Positions 28,030-37,115 are shown, counted from the stretch's first letter. The stretch: 64,000 nucleotides of DNA from Streptomyces sp. SID12501 (GCF_010550245.1 NZ_JAAGLU010000006.1:124001-188000); one strand, 5' to 3'. Notes: a model not told the origin generated them from the sequence alone. Numbers and translations are program-made.

Positions 28030-28780
28030 GCGACGCCGGTCCCGCCCAGGTGAAGCCGGGGGGACGGCGCTCCAGGAACGCGGCGACGCCCTCCGCGGCC
28101 TCGCCGCTCTCCCGCGCCTGCTCGGCCCAGTACTCGTCCCGGTCGGTGCGCCCGTCCGCGAACTCCTTCGCCGCCGCCTGCGTGAGCCGCGAGCGCGAGA
28201 CGAGGACACGGGTGAACTCCGCGACCCGCTTGTCGAGTTCACCCCCGGGCAGCACCTCGTCGAGGAACCCGGTGCGCAGCGCGTGCTCCGTGTCGATCAA
28301 CTCGCCGGAGAACAGCAGGTACTTGGCCGTCGCCGGACCCACCAGAGCCGCCAACCGCCGCGTGGACGAAGCCGAGTACACCAGGCCCAGCTTCGCCGGA
28401 GTCACCCCGAACAGCGACCCCTCCTCGGCGAACCGCAGATCGCAGGCCGCCGCGAGCTGCGCCCCGCCGCCCACACAGTGCCCACGGATCGCCGCGAGCA
28501 CCGGCTTCGGAAAGGCCGCGAGCGCGTCCTCCGCCAGCACCGCCAGCCGCTGCGCCTCCTCCGGGGAGCCCTGGAGCGTCGAGATGTCGGCCCCCGCGCA
28601 GAACGTGCCGCCCGCTCCCGTGAGCACCAGGACGTGGACGTCCGGATCGGCGGCCAGGGTGGCGAGCAGCGGCGGCAGCGCACGCCACATGCCGGCCGTC
28701 ATGGCGTTGCGCTTGGCCGGGTGGCGGATGACGACGGTGGCGATCCCGTCGGCGGCACTGTGAGTCAGTTGCGGCTCCAT
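28016..28780 (-). CDS. Enoyl-CoA hydratase/isomerase family protein
   Basis: A 254-residue single-domain crotonase. RHPAKRNAMTAGMW, FCAGADISTLQG (first oxyanion-hole segment) and IRGHCVGGGAQLAAACDLR (second segment, about 95-113) are clear. The catalytic Glu pair is only partly evident: AKLGLVYSASSTRRLAALVG keeps the helix but has Ala/Ser where many hydratases have Glu, so this may be an isomerase or another crotonase activity. ATG 28780 fits the family; a longer frame to 28906 is unlikely. The 3' end overlaps the DJ-1/PfpI gene tail to tail. Confidence 0.85.
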   Translation of the reverse strand: MEPQLTHSAADGIATVVIRHPAKRNAMTAGMWRALPPLLATLAADPDVHVLVLTGAGGTFCAGADISTLQGSPEEAQRLAVLAEDALAAFPKPVLAAIRGHCVGGGAQLAAACDLRFAEEGSLFGVTPAKLGLVYSASSTRRLAALVGPATAKYLLFSGELIDTEHALRTGFLDEVLPGGELDKRVAEFTRVLVSRSRLTQAAAKEFADGRTDRDEYWAEQARESGEAAEGVAAFLERRPPGFTWAGPASPTSG

Positions 28781-28987
28781 GCGCCGGATCGTATCCGCCG
28801 GTGGCGGACGTCCCGACGAGGGCGGCACCAAACACGTACAACCCGAATAGTTCACGAAGTCGGCACGGCGTGACCAGGTCCAGTCGTATGCGGGCTCGCG
28901 TCGCACGCCATCTGTCAGAAGCGCTCGATTCGTGCTGACTTCTGTTCAGTTCTCCGGTGGGGACCCGTCGTTGCCAACACTCATCGT

Positions 28988-29533
28988 GTGGTGACAATCG
29001 AGCGCGAGGGCGGCGACCGAACGATGGACAACCCTGGGCGCGAGTCCGGCTCACGCCCAGCGGACGACGACGTACCCGTGGAGCGGAGACCTCCGGATCC
29101 GCTTCCCTACGAAGGGGTCTGGAGGTTCACCGCACCCGCTGTCGACGCGTCCGTCCCGCAGGCCCGGCACGCCGTCCGGGACCTGCTGTACCGGCAGGGT
29201 GTACCGGCCCCGCCGGACCTGGTGCAGGGACTGCTGCTGATCGTCTCGGAGCTGGCGACGAACGCCGTCCGGCATGCGGCGGTCCTGTCGCCGACACTCG
29301 CCGTGGAGGTCGCCGTCGGCGCCGAGTGGGTGCGGGTGTCCGTGGAGGACAACCACCCCTACCGCCCCACCGCCCTGGAGGCCGACCACGGCCGGACCGG
29401 CGGACGCGGTCTGCTCCTGGTCCGCGAGGTCACCAGGGAGGCGGGCGGAGTCTGCGACATCGAGCACACGGCGAGCGGCGGCAAGGTCGTCTGGGCGGCG
29501 CTGCCCCTCACCTCCGCACAGGGCCGGCCGTAG
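28988..29533 (+). CDS. RsbW-like anti-sigma/ATP-binding regulatory protein
   Basis: A 181-residue protein with a GHKL (HATPase_c_2) fold. The N box is LIVSELATNAVRHA (about 80-93), the G1 region VSVEDNHPYRPT and the G2 region TGGRGLLLVREV. This is the layout of RsbW/SpoIIAB-type anti-sigma kinases, very numerous in Streptomyces, which bind sigma factors and phosphorylate antagonists. No partner gene is adjacent. The start may be GTG 28988 or ATG 29024, since the first 35 residues are polar and poorly conserved in such proteins. The stop codon abuts an inverted-repeat element. Confidence 0.85.
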   Translation: MVTIEREGGDRTMDNPGRESGSRPADDDVPVERRPPDPLPYEGVWRFTAPAVDASVPQARHAVRDLLYRQGVPAPPDLVQGLLLIVSELATNAVRHAAVLSPTLAVEVAVGAEWVRVSVEDNHPYRPTALEADHGRTGGRGLLLVREVTREAGGVCDIEHTASGGKVVWAALPLTSAQGRP

Positions 29534-29633
29534 GGCCTGTCCGGAGTTCCCCCGCGGCGTCACGACGCCCGGCACGCCGATCGCACGCACCGAACGCCGC
29601 TCCTTGATCCACGGGGAAACTCCGGACAAGCCC
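29533..29633. mobile_element. 101-bp MITE-like element with 25-bp terminal inverted repeats
   Basis: The left end (29533-29557) and right end (29609-29633) are inverted repeats matching at 22 of 25 positions, starting GGGCCTGTCCGGAGTT and GGGCTTGTCCGGAGTT when both are read inward. The 51-bp centre has no ORF. It fills nearly all of the gap between the convergent anti-sigma and idi genes. Sharp ends and mismatch pattern suggest a miniature inverted-repeat transposable element or solo IS ends. It could equally act as a bidirectional terminator. No clear target-site duplication is seen. Confidence 0.5.
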
Positions 29634-29639
29634 TGGCCG

Positions 29640-30236
29640 TCACCAGCCGGCGGACGGGCCCGTCAGCTCCCGGACCGCAGGGCGCGCCGCGTCCAGAACG
29701 GTCATGAACCAGGCCGAGAACGGGTCCTTCGCATGCCGCTCCGCCAGCTCGGCCGGGGTCACGAAGGCCGTGTCCCCGACCTCCTCCGGGTCGGGCGCGA
29801 GCGGCGACTGCGCCACCCCGACGAACAGGTGGTTGTACTCCTGCTCCACCAGGCCCGACTCGGGGTCGGGGTGGTTGTAGCGGACCGTGCCCGCCTCGGC
29901 GAGCAGCGACGGGGAGGTCCCCAGCTCCTCGTACGTCCGCCGGGCCGCCGCCGCGAAGGGCGCCTCACCGGGGTAGGGGTGGCCGCAGCAGGTGTTGGAC
30001 CAGACACCGGGGGAGTGGTACTTGCCCAGGGCGCGCTGCTGGAGGAGCAGTCGGCCCTGCTCGTCGAAGAGGAAGACGGAGAACGCCCGGTGCAGCCTGC
30101 CCGGTGGCTGGTGGGCGGAGAGCTTCTCGGCGGTGCCGATCGTCGTGCCGTTCTCGTCGACCAACTCGAGCAAGATCGCTTCTGCGGTGCCGTTCGACGA
30201 ACTGTTGTGCGTCGCGGTGGCAGGTGTGATCGGCAT
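29640..30236 (-). CDS. idi: Isopentenyl-diphosphate delta-isomerase (type I)
   Basis: A 198-residue Nudix-fold enzyme that interconverts IPP and DMAPP. LHRAFSVFLFDEQGRLLLQQ, the catalytic Cys in WSNTCCGHPYPGE, the metal-binding AARRTYEELG Nudix-like helix and the catalytic Glu in QEYNHLFVG are present. ATG 30236 has GAAGG at seven bases; an ATG six bases upstream would sit on top of that site. The gene lies about 9 kb before the hopanoid operon and would balance the two C5 units made by its dxs/ispG branch. Confidence 0.94.
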   Translation of the reverse strand: MPITPATATHNSSSNGTAEAILLELVDENGTTIGTAEKLSAHQPPGRLHRAFSVFLFDEQGRLLLQQRALGKYHSPGVWSNTCCGHPYPGEAPFAAAARRTYEELGTSPSLLAEAGTVRYNHPDPESGLVEQEYNHLFVGVAQSPLAPDPEEVGDTAFVTPAELAERHAKDPFSAWFMTVLDAARPAVRELTGPSAGW

Positions 30237-30467
30237 ACCCATCCTTCGCCTCGGTCTTCGAGCCCCAAGTCTGCCGTACGAATCCGGCACTCCCGGCACT
30301 TCGCGGCATCCCCCGCCGGTCCGGCGCGAAAGCGGCCCGACGGTGACCGGAAAGTCAATCGTGCCCTGTTCCCCTGCCCGGGAACCGCCCGCGAGGGGGG
30401 CTTGAAGAGGGAGACGACGGCGCGCGCCGGACGGCTGCGTTCCGTCTGTGACGCGCGCCGGACGGGC

Positions 30468-31406
30468 TCAGTGGCACAGCTTCGACTCGTGCTCCGCGTG
30501 CCCGCTCGGCTCCAGCTGGAAGGTGCAGTGCTCCACGTCGAAGTGGTCGCCCAGACAGCCCTGGAGCTCGTGCAGCATCTTCTCGTGCCCGATCCCGCTC
30601 AGCACGTCCGAACTGACGACCACGTGCGCCGACAGCACCGGCATCCCGGACGTGATCGTCCAGGCGTGCAGATCGTGTACGTCCTCCACGCCGGGCAGCG
30701 CCACTATGTGGGCTCGTACCTCCGCCATGTCGACGCCCCGGGGAGCCGCCTCCAGCAGCACGTTCAAGGTCTCGCGCAGCAGCTTCCAGGTACGCGGGAC
30801 GATCATCAGACCGATGACGACCGAGGCGATGGGGTCGGCCCGCTGCCAGCCCGTCGTCATGATGACCACCGCCGAGACCAGCACCGCCGCCGAGCCCAGT
30901 GCGTCCGCGACGACCTCCAGGAAGGCCCCGCGCACGTTCAGGCTCTCCTTCTGGCCGCGCATCAGCAGCGTCAGCGAGATCATGTTCGCGACCAGGCCGA
31001 TCAGACCGAAGACGACGGTCACCCCGCCCTCGGTCTCCGCGGGCGTGACGAACCGCTGGATCGCCTCGTACAGGACGTATCCGCCGACGCCGAGCAGCAG
31101 CAGACAGTTGGCGAGCGCGGCGAGGATCTCGGCGCGGGCGTACCCGAAGGTGCGGTTGCCGGTCGGCGGGCGGTTCGCGAAGTGGATCGCGAGCAACGCC
31201 ATGCCGAGACCCAGCGCGTCCGTCGCCATGTGCGCAGCGTCCGCGATGAGCGCGAGCGAGTCGGCGACGATCCCGCCGACGATCTCGACGACCATGACGG
31301 TGAGCGTGATGGCCAGCGCGATACGCAGCCGCCCGCGGTGCGCCGCTGCCGCCGTACCCGTGGTCGGCGCGCCGTGCGCGTGTCCGTGATCGTGCCCAGC
31401 CCCCAT
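30468..31406 (-). CDS. Cation diffusion facilitator (CzcD/ZitB-type metal efflux)
   Basis: A 312-residue membrane transporter of the CDF family, exporting Zn2+ or similar divalent metals in exchange for protons. A His-rich N-terminus (HDHGHAHG) precedes six membrane segments. The metal site is visible in SLALIADAAHMATDALG (HxxxD, second segment) and EVVADALGSAAVLVSA (DxxxD-like, fifth segment), followed by a cytoplasmic domain with VHDLHAWTITSG and HxC-type residues at the C-terminus (SKLCH). Stand-alone gene; no obvious metal-responsive operator was found. Confidence 0.92.
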   Translation of the reverse strand: MGAGHDHGHAHGAPTTGTAAAAHRGRLRIALAITLTVMVVEIVGGIVADSLALIADAAHMATDALGLGMALLAIHFANRPPTGNRTFGYARAEILAALANCLLLLGVGGYVLYEAIQRFVTPAETEGGVTVVFGLIGLVANMISLTLLMRGQKESLNVRGAFLEVVADALGSAAVLVSAVVIMTTGWQRADPIASVVIGLMIVPRTWKLLRETLNVLLEAAPRGVDMAEVRAHIVALPGVEDVHDLHAWTITSGMPVLSAHVVVSSDVLSGIGHEKMLHELQGCLGDHFDVEHCTFQLEPSGHAEHESKLCH

Positions 31407-31840
31407 GGAAGCCGCCTCCTGGTGTGCGTCCCGAGTCCCGTCCTGAGTCCCGTCCCGGGATCAGTGAACTACGGGTGGGGGGTATGTGGCAACGCGGCAC
31501 TGAACACCGTTGTCATGTGCCCTGACCTGCGGAAACGAAGTGCAGGTCAGCGAGTGCGGAGATCGCCACGGTTCGACGGGTGGGGACATGACGGGGGAGG
31601 CCGCGGCGGTCCTTGACGCGGGTCACGGTTTGTGCGAGGCGTGCCGGGTCACTCATGATGATCCGGCCGAGGCGACCGCCGGTCCGCCGGAATCGGCCCC
31701 TGAACAGCCGGTGAACCATGGCGCGGCCCCATCCGATAGCCTCTGCCGACATGCTGCCCGGCCACCGTGGGTCAGGGTTCCCCCACCATCATGCAGAGGA
31801 CCGGCGTGCACGCGCGTCGGTGTCCAGGGAGTGAGTTCGG
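31407..31840. other. 434-bp stretch without a supported gene
   Basis: Between the divergent CDF gene and the lipid/polymer operon. Short frames exist on both strands (for example 31513-31752, minus) but have no homology-like motif, poor ribosome binding sites and mutual overlap. The region should carry the promoter of the 31841 operon; I could not pick a convincing -10/-35 pair. Confidence 0.5.
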
Positions 31841-33676
31841 TTGCCGACCGCCATCCTCACGGGTCAGCCGGTTCCCGGATCGTCGATCGAGGGCGATCTG
31901 CGGTCCCTGGGCTTCGACGTGCGGAGCGCGACCGACGTCGCCGACACCGAGACCCTTCTCGCCGAGGCGTCCTGTGACGAACGGGTCGCCTTCGTGGACG
32001 CCCGCTTCGTCGGCCACCTCCACGCGCTGCGCCTCGGCCTCACCGACCCCCGTTTCCCGCTGGCCGCCGTACCGGGCGCCGTGACGGCACAGCCGGGCGC
32101 CGGCCGCACCGCCCTGACCCGCGAACTGGCCCGTGAGATCTCCGCGTGCGACGACGCCCCGAACGACCCCGGCCAAGCCCTCTCCGCCGTCGCCGTGGAC
32201 AGCCTCGCCGACCGCATCGCCCTCGCCCTGGACGCGGACGTCATCGGCGTCCACCGCCCCGAGCTGGGCAGCCTGACCGCCGCCGTCCCCGCCGACCCCG
32301 AGGCCCGCGACATCGCCCGGCAGGCCGTCGCCGCCGTCGACGACGAGGCCGTACGCCTGAAGTCGGCGGTGAAGTCCCGGGACGGCTTCTTCACCACCTT
32401 CTGCGTCAGCCCGTACTCCCGTTATCTGGCCCGCTGGTGCGCCCGCCGCGGCCTCACCCCGAACCAGGTCACCACCGCCTCGCTGCTCACCGCGCTGATC
32501 GCGGCCGGCTGCGCGGCCACCGGCACCCGAGGCGGCTTCGTCACGGCGGGCGTCCTCCTCCTGCTCTCCTTCGTCCTGGACTGCACCGACGGCCAGCTCG
32601 CCCGCTACTCCCTCCAGTACTCGACGCTCGGCGCCTGGCTGGACGCCACCTTCGACCGCGCCAAGGAGTACGCCTTCTACGCGGGCCTCGCACTGGGCGC
32701 GGCCCGAGGCGGCGACGACGTATGGGCACTGGCCCTAGGCGCAATGGTCCTGCAGACCTGCCGGCACGTCGTCGACTTCGCCTTCAACGAGGCCAATCAC
32801 GACGCGACGGCGAACACCAGCCCCACGGCCGCCCTCTCCGACCGCCTCGACGGCGTCGGCTGGACGGTCTGGGTACGGCGGATGATCGTCCTGCCGATCG
32901 GCGAGCGCTGGGCCCTGATCGCCGTCCTCACGGCGCTCACCACCCCCCGGACCACCTTCACCGTCCTGCTCGTCGGCTGCGGCTTCGCGGCCACATACAC
33001 CACGGCGGGCCGCGTCCTGCGCTCGTTCACCCGAAAGGCCCAGCGCACCGAACGGGCGACGCGAGCCTTGGCGGACCTCAAGGACAGCGGACCGCTCGCG
33101 GAGCTGATCGGGCGGGTCCCGGTGCGTACGCCGGGCAACTCGCGCTTCGTCCCGGCGCTGGAGAGCACCGTGCCGTTGGTCGTCGCGCTGTGGTTCTGCT
33201 CCTACGGCAGTTGGGTGCCCGTCGCCTTCGCCGCGCTGTACGTGCTCAGCGCGGGTGCCGCGGTCTCGATCCCTCTCACAGGACGCCTCGACTGGCTGGT
33301 CCCGCCGGTCTTCCGGGCCGCCGAATACGGCACAGTCCTCGTTCTCGCGGGCAAAGCGGAGGTAAACGGAGCACTTCCCGCGGCTTTCGGCCTCGTGGCC
33401 GCCGTCGCCTACCATCACTACGACACGGTGTACCGCATCCGTGGCAAGGCCGGAGCGCCCCCGCGCTGGCTGGTACGGGCGAGCGGAGGGCACGAGGGCC
33501 GGACACTGGTGGTCGTCGTACTGGCCGCTCTGCTCAGTGCCCCGCAGTTCGTGGTCGCGCTCACGGTCCTCGCCGTGGCCGTGGCCCTGCTGGTGCTCAC
33601 CGAGAGCATCCGCTACTGGGTGACCGCCCACCAGGGCGGCGCGCCCGCCGTACACGACGAAGGAGTACCCGCATGA
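31841..33676 (+). CDS. CDP-alcohol phosphatidyltransferase with N-terminal extra domain
   Basis: A 611-residue membrane enzyme. Residues 1-180 form a soluble alpha/beta-like domain of unknown function. The CDP-alcohol phosphotransferase domain follows with the full motif D247, D250-G251, A254-R255, G264, D268, D272 (DCTDGQLAR...GAWLDATFD). Several further hydrophobic segments span the C-terminal half. Such enzymes move a phospho-alcohol from CDP-alcohol to an acceptor hydroxyl. The TTG start at 31841 has AGGGAG upstream. It opens the seven-gene block, and its stop overlaps the nucleotidyltransferase start in ATGA. Donor and acceptor are unknown, though the context suggests a glycerol- or polyol-phosphate. 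Confidence 0.85.
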   Translation: MPTAILTGQPVPGSSIEGDLRSLGFDVRSATDVADTETLLAEASCDERVAFVDARFVGHLHALRLGLTDPRFPLAAVPGAVTAQPGAGRTALTRELAREISACDDAPNDPGQALSAVAVDSLADRIALALDADVIGVHRPELGSLTAAVPADPEARDIARQAVAAVDDEAVRLKSAVKSRDGFFTTFCVSPYSRYLARWCARRGLTPNQVTTASLLTALIAAGCAATGTRGGFVTAGVLLLLSFVLDCTDGQLARYSLQYSTLGAWLDATFDRAKEYAFYAGLALGAARGGDDVWALALGAMVLQTCRHVVDFAFNEANHDATANTSPTAALSDRLDGVGWTVWVRRMIVLPIGERWALIAVLTALTTPRTTFTVLLVGCGFAATYTTAGRVLRSFTRKAQRTERATRALADLKDSGPLAELIGRVPVRTPGNSRFVPALESTVPLVVALWFCSYGSWVPVAFAALYVLSAGAAVSIPLTGRLDWLVPPVFRAAEYGTVLVLAGKAEVNGALPAAFGLVAAVAYHHYDTVYRIRGKAGAPPRWLVRASGGHEGRTLVVVVLAALLSAPQFVVALTVLAVAVALLVLTESIRYWVTAHQGGAPAVHDEGVPA

Positions 33677-34425
33677 TCGGCCTCGTGCTGGCGGCCGGCG
33701 CCGGACGGCGTCTGCGCCCCTACACCGACAGCCTGCCCAAGGCTCTCGTGCCGGTCGGCCCCGCGGGCGACGAGGACGGCCCCACCGTCCTCGACCTCAC
33801 CCTCGCCAACTTCGCCGAGATCGGCCTCACCGAGGCCGCGATCATCGTCGGCTACCGCAAGGAAGCCGTGTACGAGCGGCAGACGGCCCTGGAGAAGAAG
33901 TACGGGCTGAAGGTCACGCTCATCGACAACGACCGCGCCGAGGAGTGGAACAACGCCTACTCCCTCTGGTGCGGCCGGGACGCCCTCGCCGACGGGGTGA
34001 TCCTCGCCAACGGCGACACCGTGCACCCCGTCTCCGTCGAGCGGACGCTCCTCGCCGCGCGCGGCGACGGGAAGCGGATCATCCTGGCCCTCGACACGGT
34101 GAAGGATCTCGCCGACGAGGAGATGAAGGTGATCGTGGACCCGGAGCAGGGCGTACGGAGGATCACCAAGCTGATGGACCCGGCCGAGGCCACCGGCGAG
34201 TACATCGGCGTCACCCTCATCGAGGGCGCCGCCGCCGCGGATCTGACCGACGCCCTGAAGACCGTGTGGGAGACCGACCCCCAGCAGTTCTACGAGCACG
34301 GTTACCAGGAACTGGTCAACCGCGGCTTCCGGATCGACGTGGCGCCCATCGGCGAGGTTCCCTGGGTGGAGATAGACAACCACGACGATCTCGCCCGAGG
34401 ACGGGAGATCGCGTGCCGGTACTGA
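33673..34425 (+). CDS. Sugar/polyol-phosphate nucleotidyltransferase
   Basis: A 250-residue nucleotidyltransferase. The N-terminal LVLAAGAGRRLRPYTDSLPK is the NTP-binding loop with the catalytic Lys. LANGD (about 113-117) and the C-terminal VEIDNHDDLARG, which provides the second metal-binding Asp, complete the active site. NDRAEEWNNAYSLWCGRD resembles the choline- and inositol-phosphate cytidylyltransferases rather than glucose-1-phosphate enzymes. A CTP-dependent enzyme making the CDP-alcohol used by one or both neighbouring transferases is the most economical reading. It overlaps both neighbours (ATGA upstream, 13 bp downstream). Confidence 0.85.
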   Translation: MIGLVLAAGAGRRLRPYTDSLPKALVPVGPAGDEDGPTVLDLTLANFAEIGLTEAAIIVGYRKEAVYERQTALEKKYGLKVTLIDNDRAEEWNNAYSLWCGRDALADGVILANGDTVHPVSVERTLLAARGDGKRIILALDTVKDLADEEMKVIVDPEQGVRRITKLMDPAEATGEYIGVTLIEGAAAADLTDALKTVWETDPQQFYEHGYQELVNRGFRIDVAPIGEVPWVEIDNHDDLARGREIACRY

Positions 34426-35474
34426 CGAGGCTGATCCCCTCGCCGGTCGTCGTCGACATCCGCCGGGGGGCCCTGAACGATCTGGCGGACGTGCTGTTCG
34501 ACCAGCGGATCTCGCACTCCGGGAAGATCGCCGTCGCGATCAGCTCCGGCTCCGGCGCCAGGCTGCGCGAGCGGCTCGCCCCGGCGCTGCCCGGCGCGAG
34601 CTGGTACGAGGTCGCCGGCGGCACCATCGACGACGCGATCAAACTGGGCGACGCCATCAAGTCCGGCCACTACGACGCCGTGGTCGGCCTGGGCGGCGGC
34701 CGGATCATCGACTGCGCCAAGTTCGCCGCGGCCCGCGTCGGCCTGCCGCTGGTCGCCGTCGCCACCAACCTCGCGCACGACGGCCTGTGTTCCCCGGTCG
34801 CCACCCTCGACAACGACGCGGGACGCGGCTCGTACGGCGTACCGAACCCGATCGCCGTCGTCATCGACCTCGACGTGATCCGTGAGGCACCCGAGCGGTT
34901 CGTGCGCTCCGGGATCGGCGACGCCATGTCGAACATCTCCGCGGTCGCCGACTGGGAGCTGGCCTGTCAGGTCAACGGCGAGAAGATCGACGGCCTCGCC
35001 GCCGCGATGGCCCGCCAGGCCGGCGAAGCCGTACTGCGCCACCCCGGCGGGGTCGGCGACAACGCGTTCCTCCAGGTCCTGGCCGAGGCCCTCGTCCTCA
35101 CCGGTATCGCCATGTCGGTGTCGGGCGACTCCCGCCCCTCCTCCGGCGCCTGTCACGAGATCAACCACGCCTTCGACCTGCTGTATCCCAAGCGTGCCGC
35201 GAGCCACGGCGAACAGTGCGGCCTGGGTGCCGCATTCGCCATGTTCCTGCGGGGCGCGCCCGAGGAGGCGGCCTACATGGCCGAGGTGCTGCGCCGGCAC
35301 GGGCTGCCGGTGCTGCCGGAGGAGATCGGCTTCACCACCGACGAGTTCGTACGGGTCGTCGAGTACGCCCCGCAGACCAGACCCGGTCGCTACACGATCC
35401 TGGAACACCTCGACCTCACGAACGACCAGATCAAGGACACGTACGCGGACTATGTCAAGGCCATCGGTAGCTGA
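34413..35474 (+). CDS. Glycerol-1-phosphate dehydrogenase-like enzyme (EgsA/AraM type)
   Basis: A 353-residue NAD(P)-dependent dehydrogenase of the Fe-ADH superfamily. VVGLGGGRIIDCAKFAAAR binds the cofactor, and ATNLAHDGLCSPVATL matches the signature of sn-glycerol-1-phosphate dehydrogenases. The metal ligands are Asp in GIGDAMSNISAVADW, His in SSGACHEINHAFD and His in SHGEQCGLG. The family reduces dihydroxyacetone phosphate to sn-glycerol-1-phosphate, the archaeal backbone stereoisomer, also used by some bacteria. GTG 34413 has GGGAG and overlaps the nucleotidyltransferase stop. Its place next to a nucleotidyltransferase and two CDP-alcohol transferases suggests it makes the alcohol phosphate that becomes the CDP donor. 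Confidence 0.85.
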   Translation: MPVLTRLIPSPVVVDIRRGALNDLADVLFDQRISHSGKIAVAISSGSGARLRERLAPALPGASWYEVAGGTIDDAIKLGDAIKSGHYDAVVGLGGGRIIDCAKFAAARVGLPLVAVATNLAHDGLCSPVATLDNDAGRGSYGVPNPIAVVIDLDVIREAPERFVRSGIGDAMSNISAVADWELACQVNGEKIDGLAAAMARQAGEAVLRHPGGVGDNAFLQVLAEALVLTGIAMSVSGDSRPSSGACHEINHAFDLLYPKRAASHGEQCGLGAAFAMFLRGAPEEAAYMAEVLRRHGLPVLPEEIGFTTDEFVRVVEYAPQTRPGRYTILEHLDLTNDQIKDTYADYVKAIGS

Positions 35475-36234
35475 ACTACGCCCCGTCGTCCACCCCGAAG
35501 GGGTGAAGGACCGGCGCAGCGGCGAGCACTGGGCGGGACGCCTCTACATGCGCGAGGTGTCCCTGCGGGTCGACCGCTACGTGGTCGACACCAGGATCAC
35601 GCCCAACCAGCTCACGTACCTGATGGTCGTCGCGGGAGTTCTGGCCGGTGCGGCACTCCTGGTGCAGGGTCTCACCGGGGCGATCCTGGCCGCCCTGCTG
35701 ATGCAGCTGTACCTGCTCCTCGACTGCGTCGACGGGGAGATCGCCCGTTGGCGGAACCAGACCTCGATCACCGGCGTGTACCTCGACCGCATCGGCCACT
35801 ACCTGTCCGAGGCGGCCCTGCTGATCGGCTTCGGGCTGCGCGGCGCCGACCTGTGGGACGGCTCCGGGAGCCCCGAGTGGCTGTGGGCGTTCCTCGGCAC
35901 CCTGGCCGCGCTCGGCGCGATCCTGATCAAGGCGGAGACCGACCTGGTGGACGTGGCCCGGTCCCGCAGCGGCCTGGCCGCCGCCAAGGACGAGCTGGCG
36001 GTGCCGCGCTCCGAGGGGCTCGCTCTGGCCCGCAAGGCTGCCGCCGCGCTCAAGTTCCACCGGCTGATCGGTGGCATCGAGGCGAGTCTGTTCATCCTCT
36101 TCGTCGCGGTCCTCGACCTCATCGGCGACGACCTGTTCTGGACCCGCCTGGGCATCGCCGTCCTGGCCGGCATCGCGATCCTGCAGACGGTGCTGCACCT
36201 CGTGTCCATCCTCGCGTCCAGCAGGCTGCGGTGA
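35452..36234 (+). CDS. Second CDP-alcohol phosphatidyltransferase, variant active site
   Basis: A 260-residue membrane protein with about six hydrophobic segments. The CDP-alcohol phosphotransferase motif is D91, D94-G95, A98-R99, G108, D112 but His116 where the family has its final Asp, the proposed catalytic base (DCVDGEIAR...GVYLDRIGH). ATG 35452 lies 23 bp inside the dehydrogenase gene; the frame remains open far upstream, yet that part only shadows the dehydrogenase. The stop overlaps the next gene's GTG. Its substrate should differ from the larger paralogue at 31841. The His replacement may change the acceptor or abolish catalysis. Confidence 0.85.
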   Translation: MSRPSVAELRPVVHPEGVKDRRSGEHWAGRLYMREVSLRVDRYVVDTRITPNQLTYLMVVAGVLAGAALLVQGLTGAILAALLMQLYLLLDCVDGEIARWRNQTSITGVYLDRIGHYLSEAALLIGFGLRGADLWDGSGSPEWLWAFLGTLAALGAILIKAETDLVDVARSRSGLAAAKDELAVPRSEGLALARKAAAALKFHRLIGGIEASLFILFVAVLDLIGDDLFWTRLGIAVLAGIAILQTVLHLVSILASSRLR

Positions 36235-37115
36235 GTCCCGGGATGAGAGTCGGCGCGGTGATCATCACCATGGGCAACCGCCCCGACGAACTGCGTGCCC
36301 TGGTCGACTCGATCGCCAAACAGGAGGGCGAGCCGGTCCAGGTCGTCGTGGTAGGCAACGGCTCACCCGTCCCGGACCTGCCCGCGGGGGTACGGAGCGT
36401 CGAGCTGCCCGAGAACCTCGGCATCCCCGGCGGACGCAACGTCGGCATCGAGGCGTTCGGCCCGGCCGGCCGCGACGTCGACATCCTGATGTTCCTGGAC
36501 GACGACGGCCTCCTCGGCCACCAGGACACCGCAGAACTGTGCCGCCAGGCCTTCACAGCCGACCCGGAACTGGGCATCATCAGCTTCCGCATCGCCGACC
36601 CCGACACCGGCCTCACCCAGCGCCGCCATGTGCCCCGCCCCGGCACCACGGACCCGATGCGCAGCTCCCGGGTCACCAGCTTCCTGGGCGGCGCCAACGC
36701 CGTCCGTACCAAGGTCTTCGCCCAAGTGGGCATCCTCCCCGAGGAGTTCTTCTACGCCCACGAGGAGACCGACCTCGCCTGGCGGGCCCTCGACGCGGGC
36801 TGGATGATCGACTACCGGGCCGACATGCTGCTCTACCACCCCGCGACCGCGCCCTCTCGGCACGCGGTCTACCACCGCATGGTCGCCCGCAACCGCGTCT
36901 GGCTGGCCCGCCGAAACCTTCCCGCCCCCCTGGTGCCCGTGTACCTGGGGGACTGGCTGCTCCTCACACTCCTCCGCCGACCCTCCCGCCCGGCGCTCAG
37001 AGCCTGGTGGGGCGGGTTCAAGGAGGGCCTGACCACCCCGTGCGGACCCCGCCGGCCCATCCGGTGGCGTACGGTGTGGCGGCTGACCCGACTGGGCCGT
37101 CCCCCAGTGATCTGA
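36231..37115 (+). CDS. Family 2 glycosyltransferase
   Basis: A 294-residue GT-A fold inverting glycosyltransferase. VGAVIITMGNRPDELRALVD begins the nucleotide-binding domain, followed by VVVVGNGSPV, ENLGIPGGRNVGIE, the metal-binding MFLDDDG (DXD type, about 88-94) and FLGGANAVR. EEFFYAHEETDLAWRALDAG (about 179-198) holds the ED motif with the catalytic base. These features match rhamnosyl- or galactofuranosyl-type transferases acting on lipid-linked acceptors. The GTG start overlaps the upstream stop (GTGA). It would decorate or prime the product made by the transferases upstream. Confidence 0.88.
   Translation: MSPGMRVGAVIITMGNRPDELRALVDSIAKQEGEPVQVVVVGNGSPVPDLPAGVRSVELPENLGIPGGRNVGIEAFGPAGRDVDILMFLDDDGLLGHQDTAELCRQAFTADPELGIISFRIADPDTGLTQRRHVPRPGTTDPMRSSRVTSFLGGANAVRTKVFAQVGILPEEFFYAHEETDLAWRALDAGWMIDYRADMLLYHPATAPSRHAVYHRMVARNRVWLARRNLPAPLVPVYLGDWLLLTLLRRPSRPALRAWWGGFKEGLTTPCGPRRPIRWRTVWRLTRLGRPPVI

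Noticed and set aside
31513..31752. A 79-codon minus-strand ORF between the CDF gene and the lipid/polymer operon
   Set aside because: No ribosome binding site, no recognisable motif and overlap with equally long plus-strand frames; it is reported only as part of the unassigned stretch.
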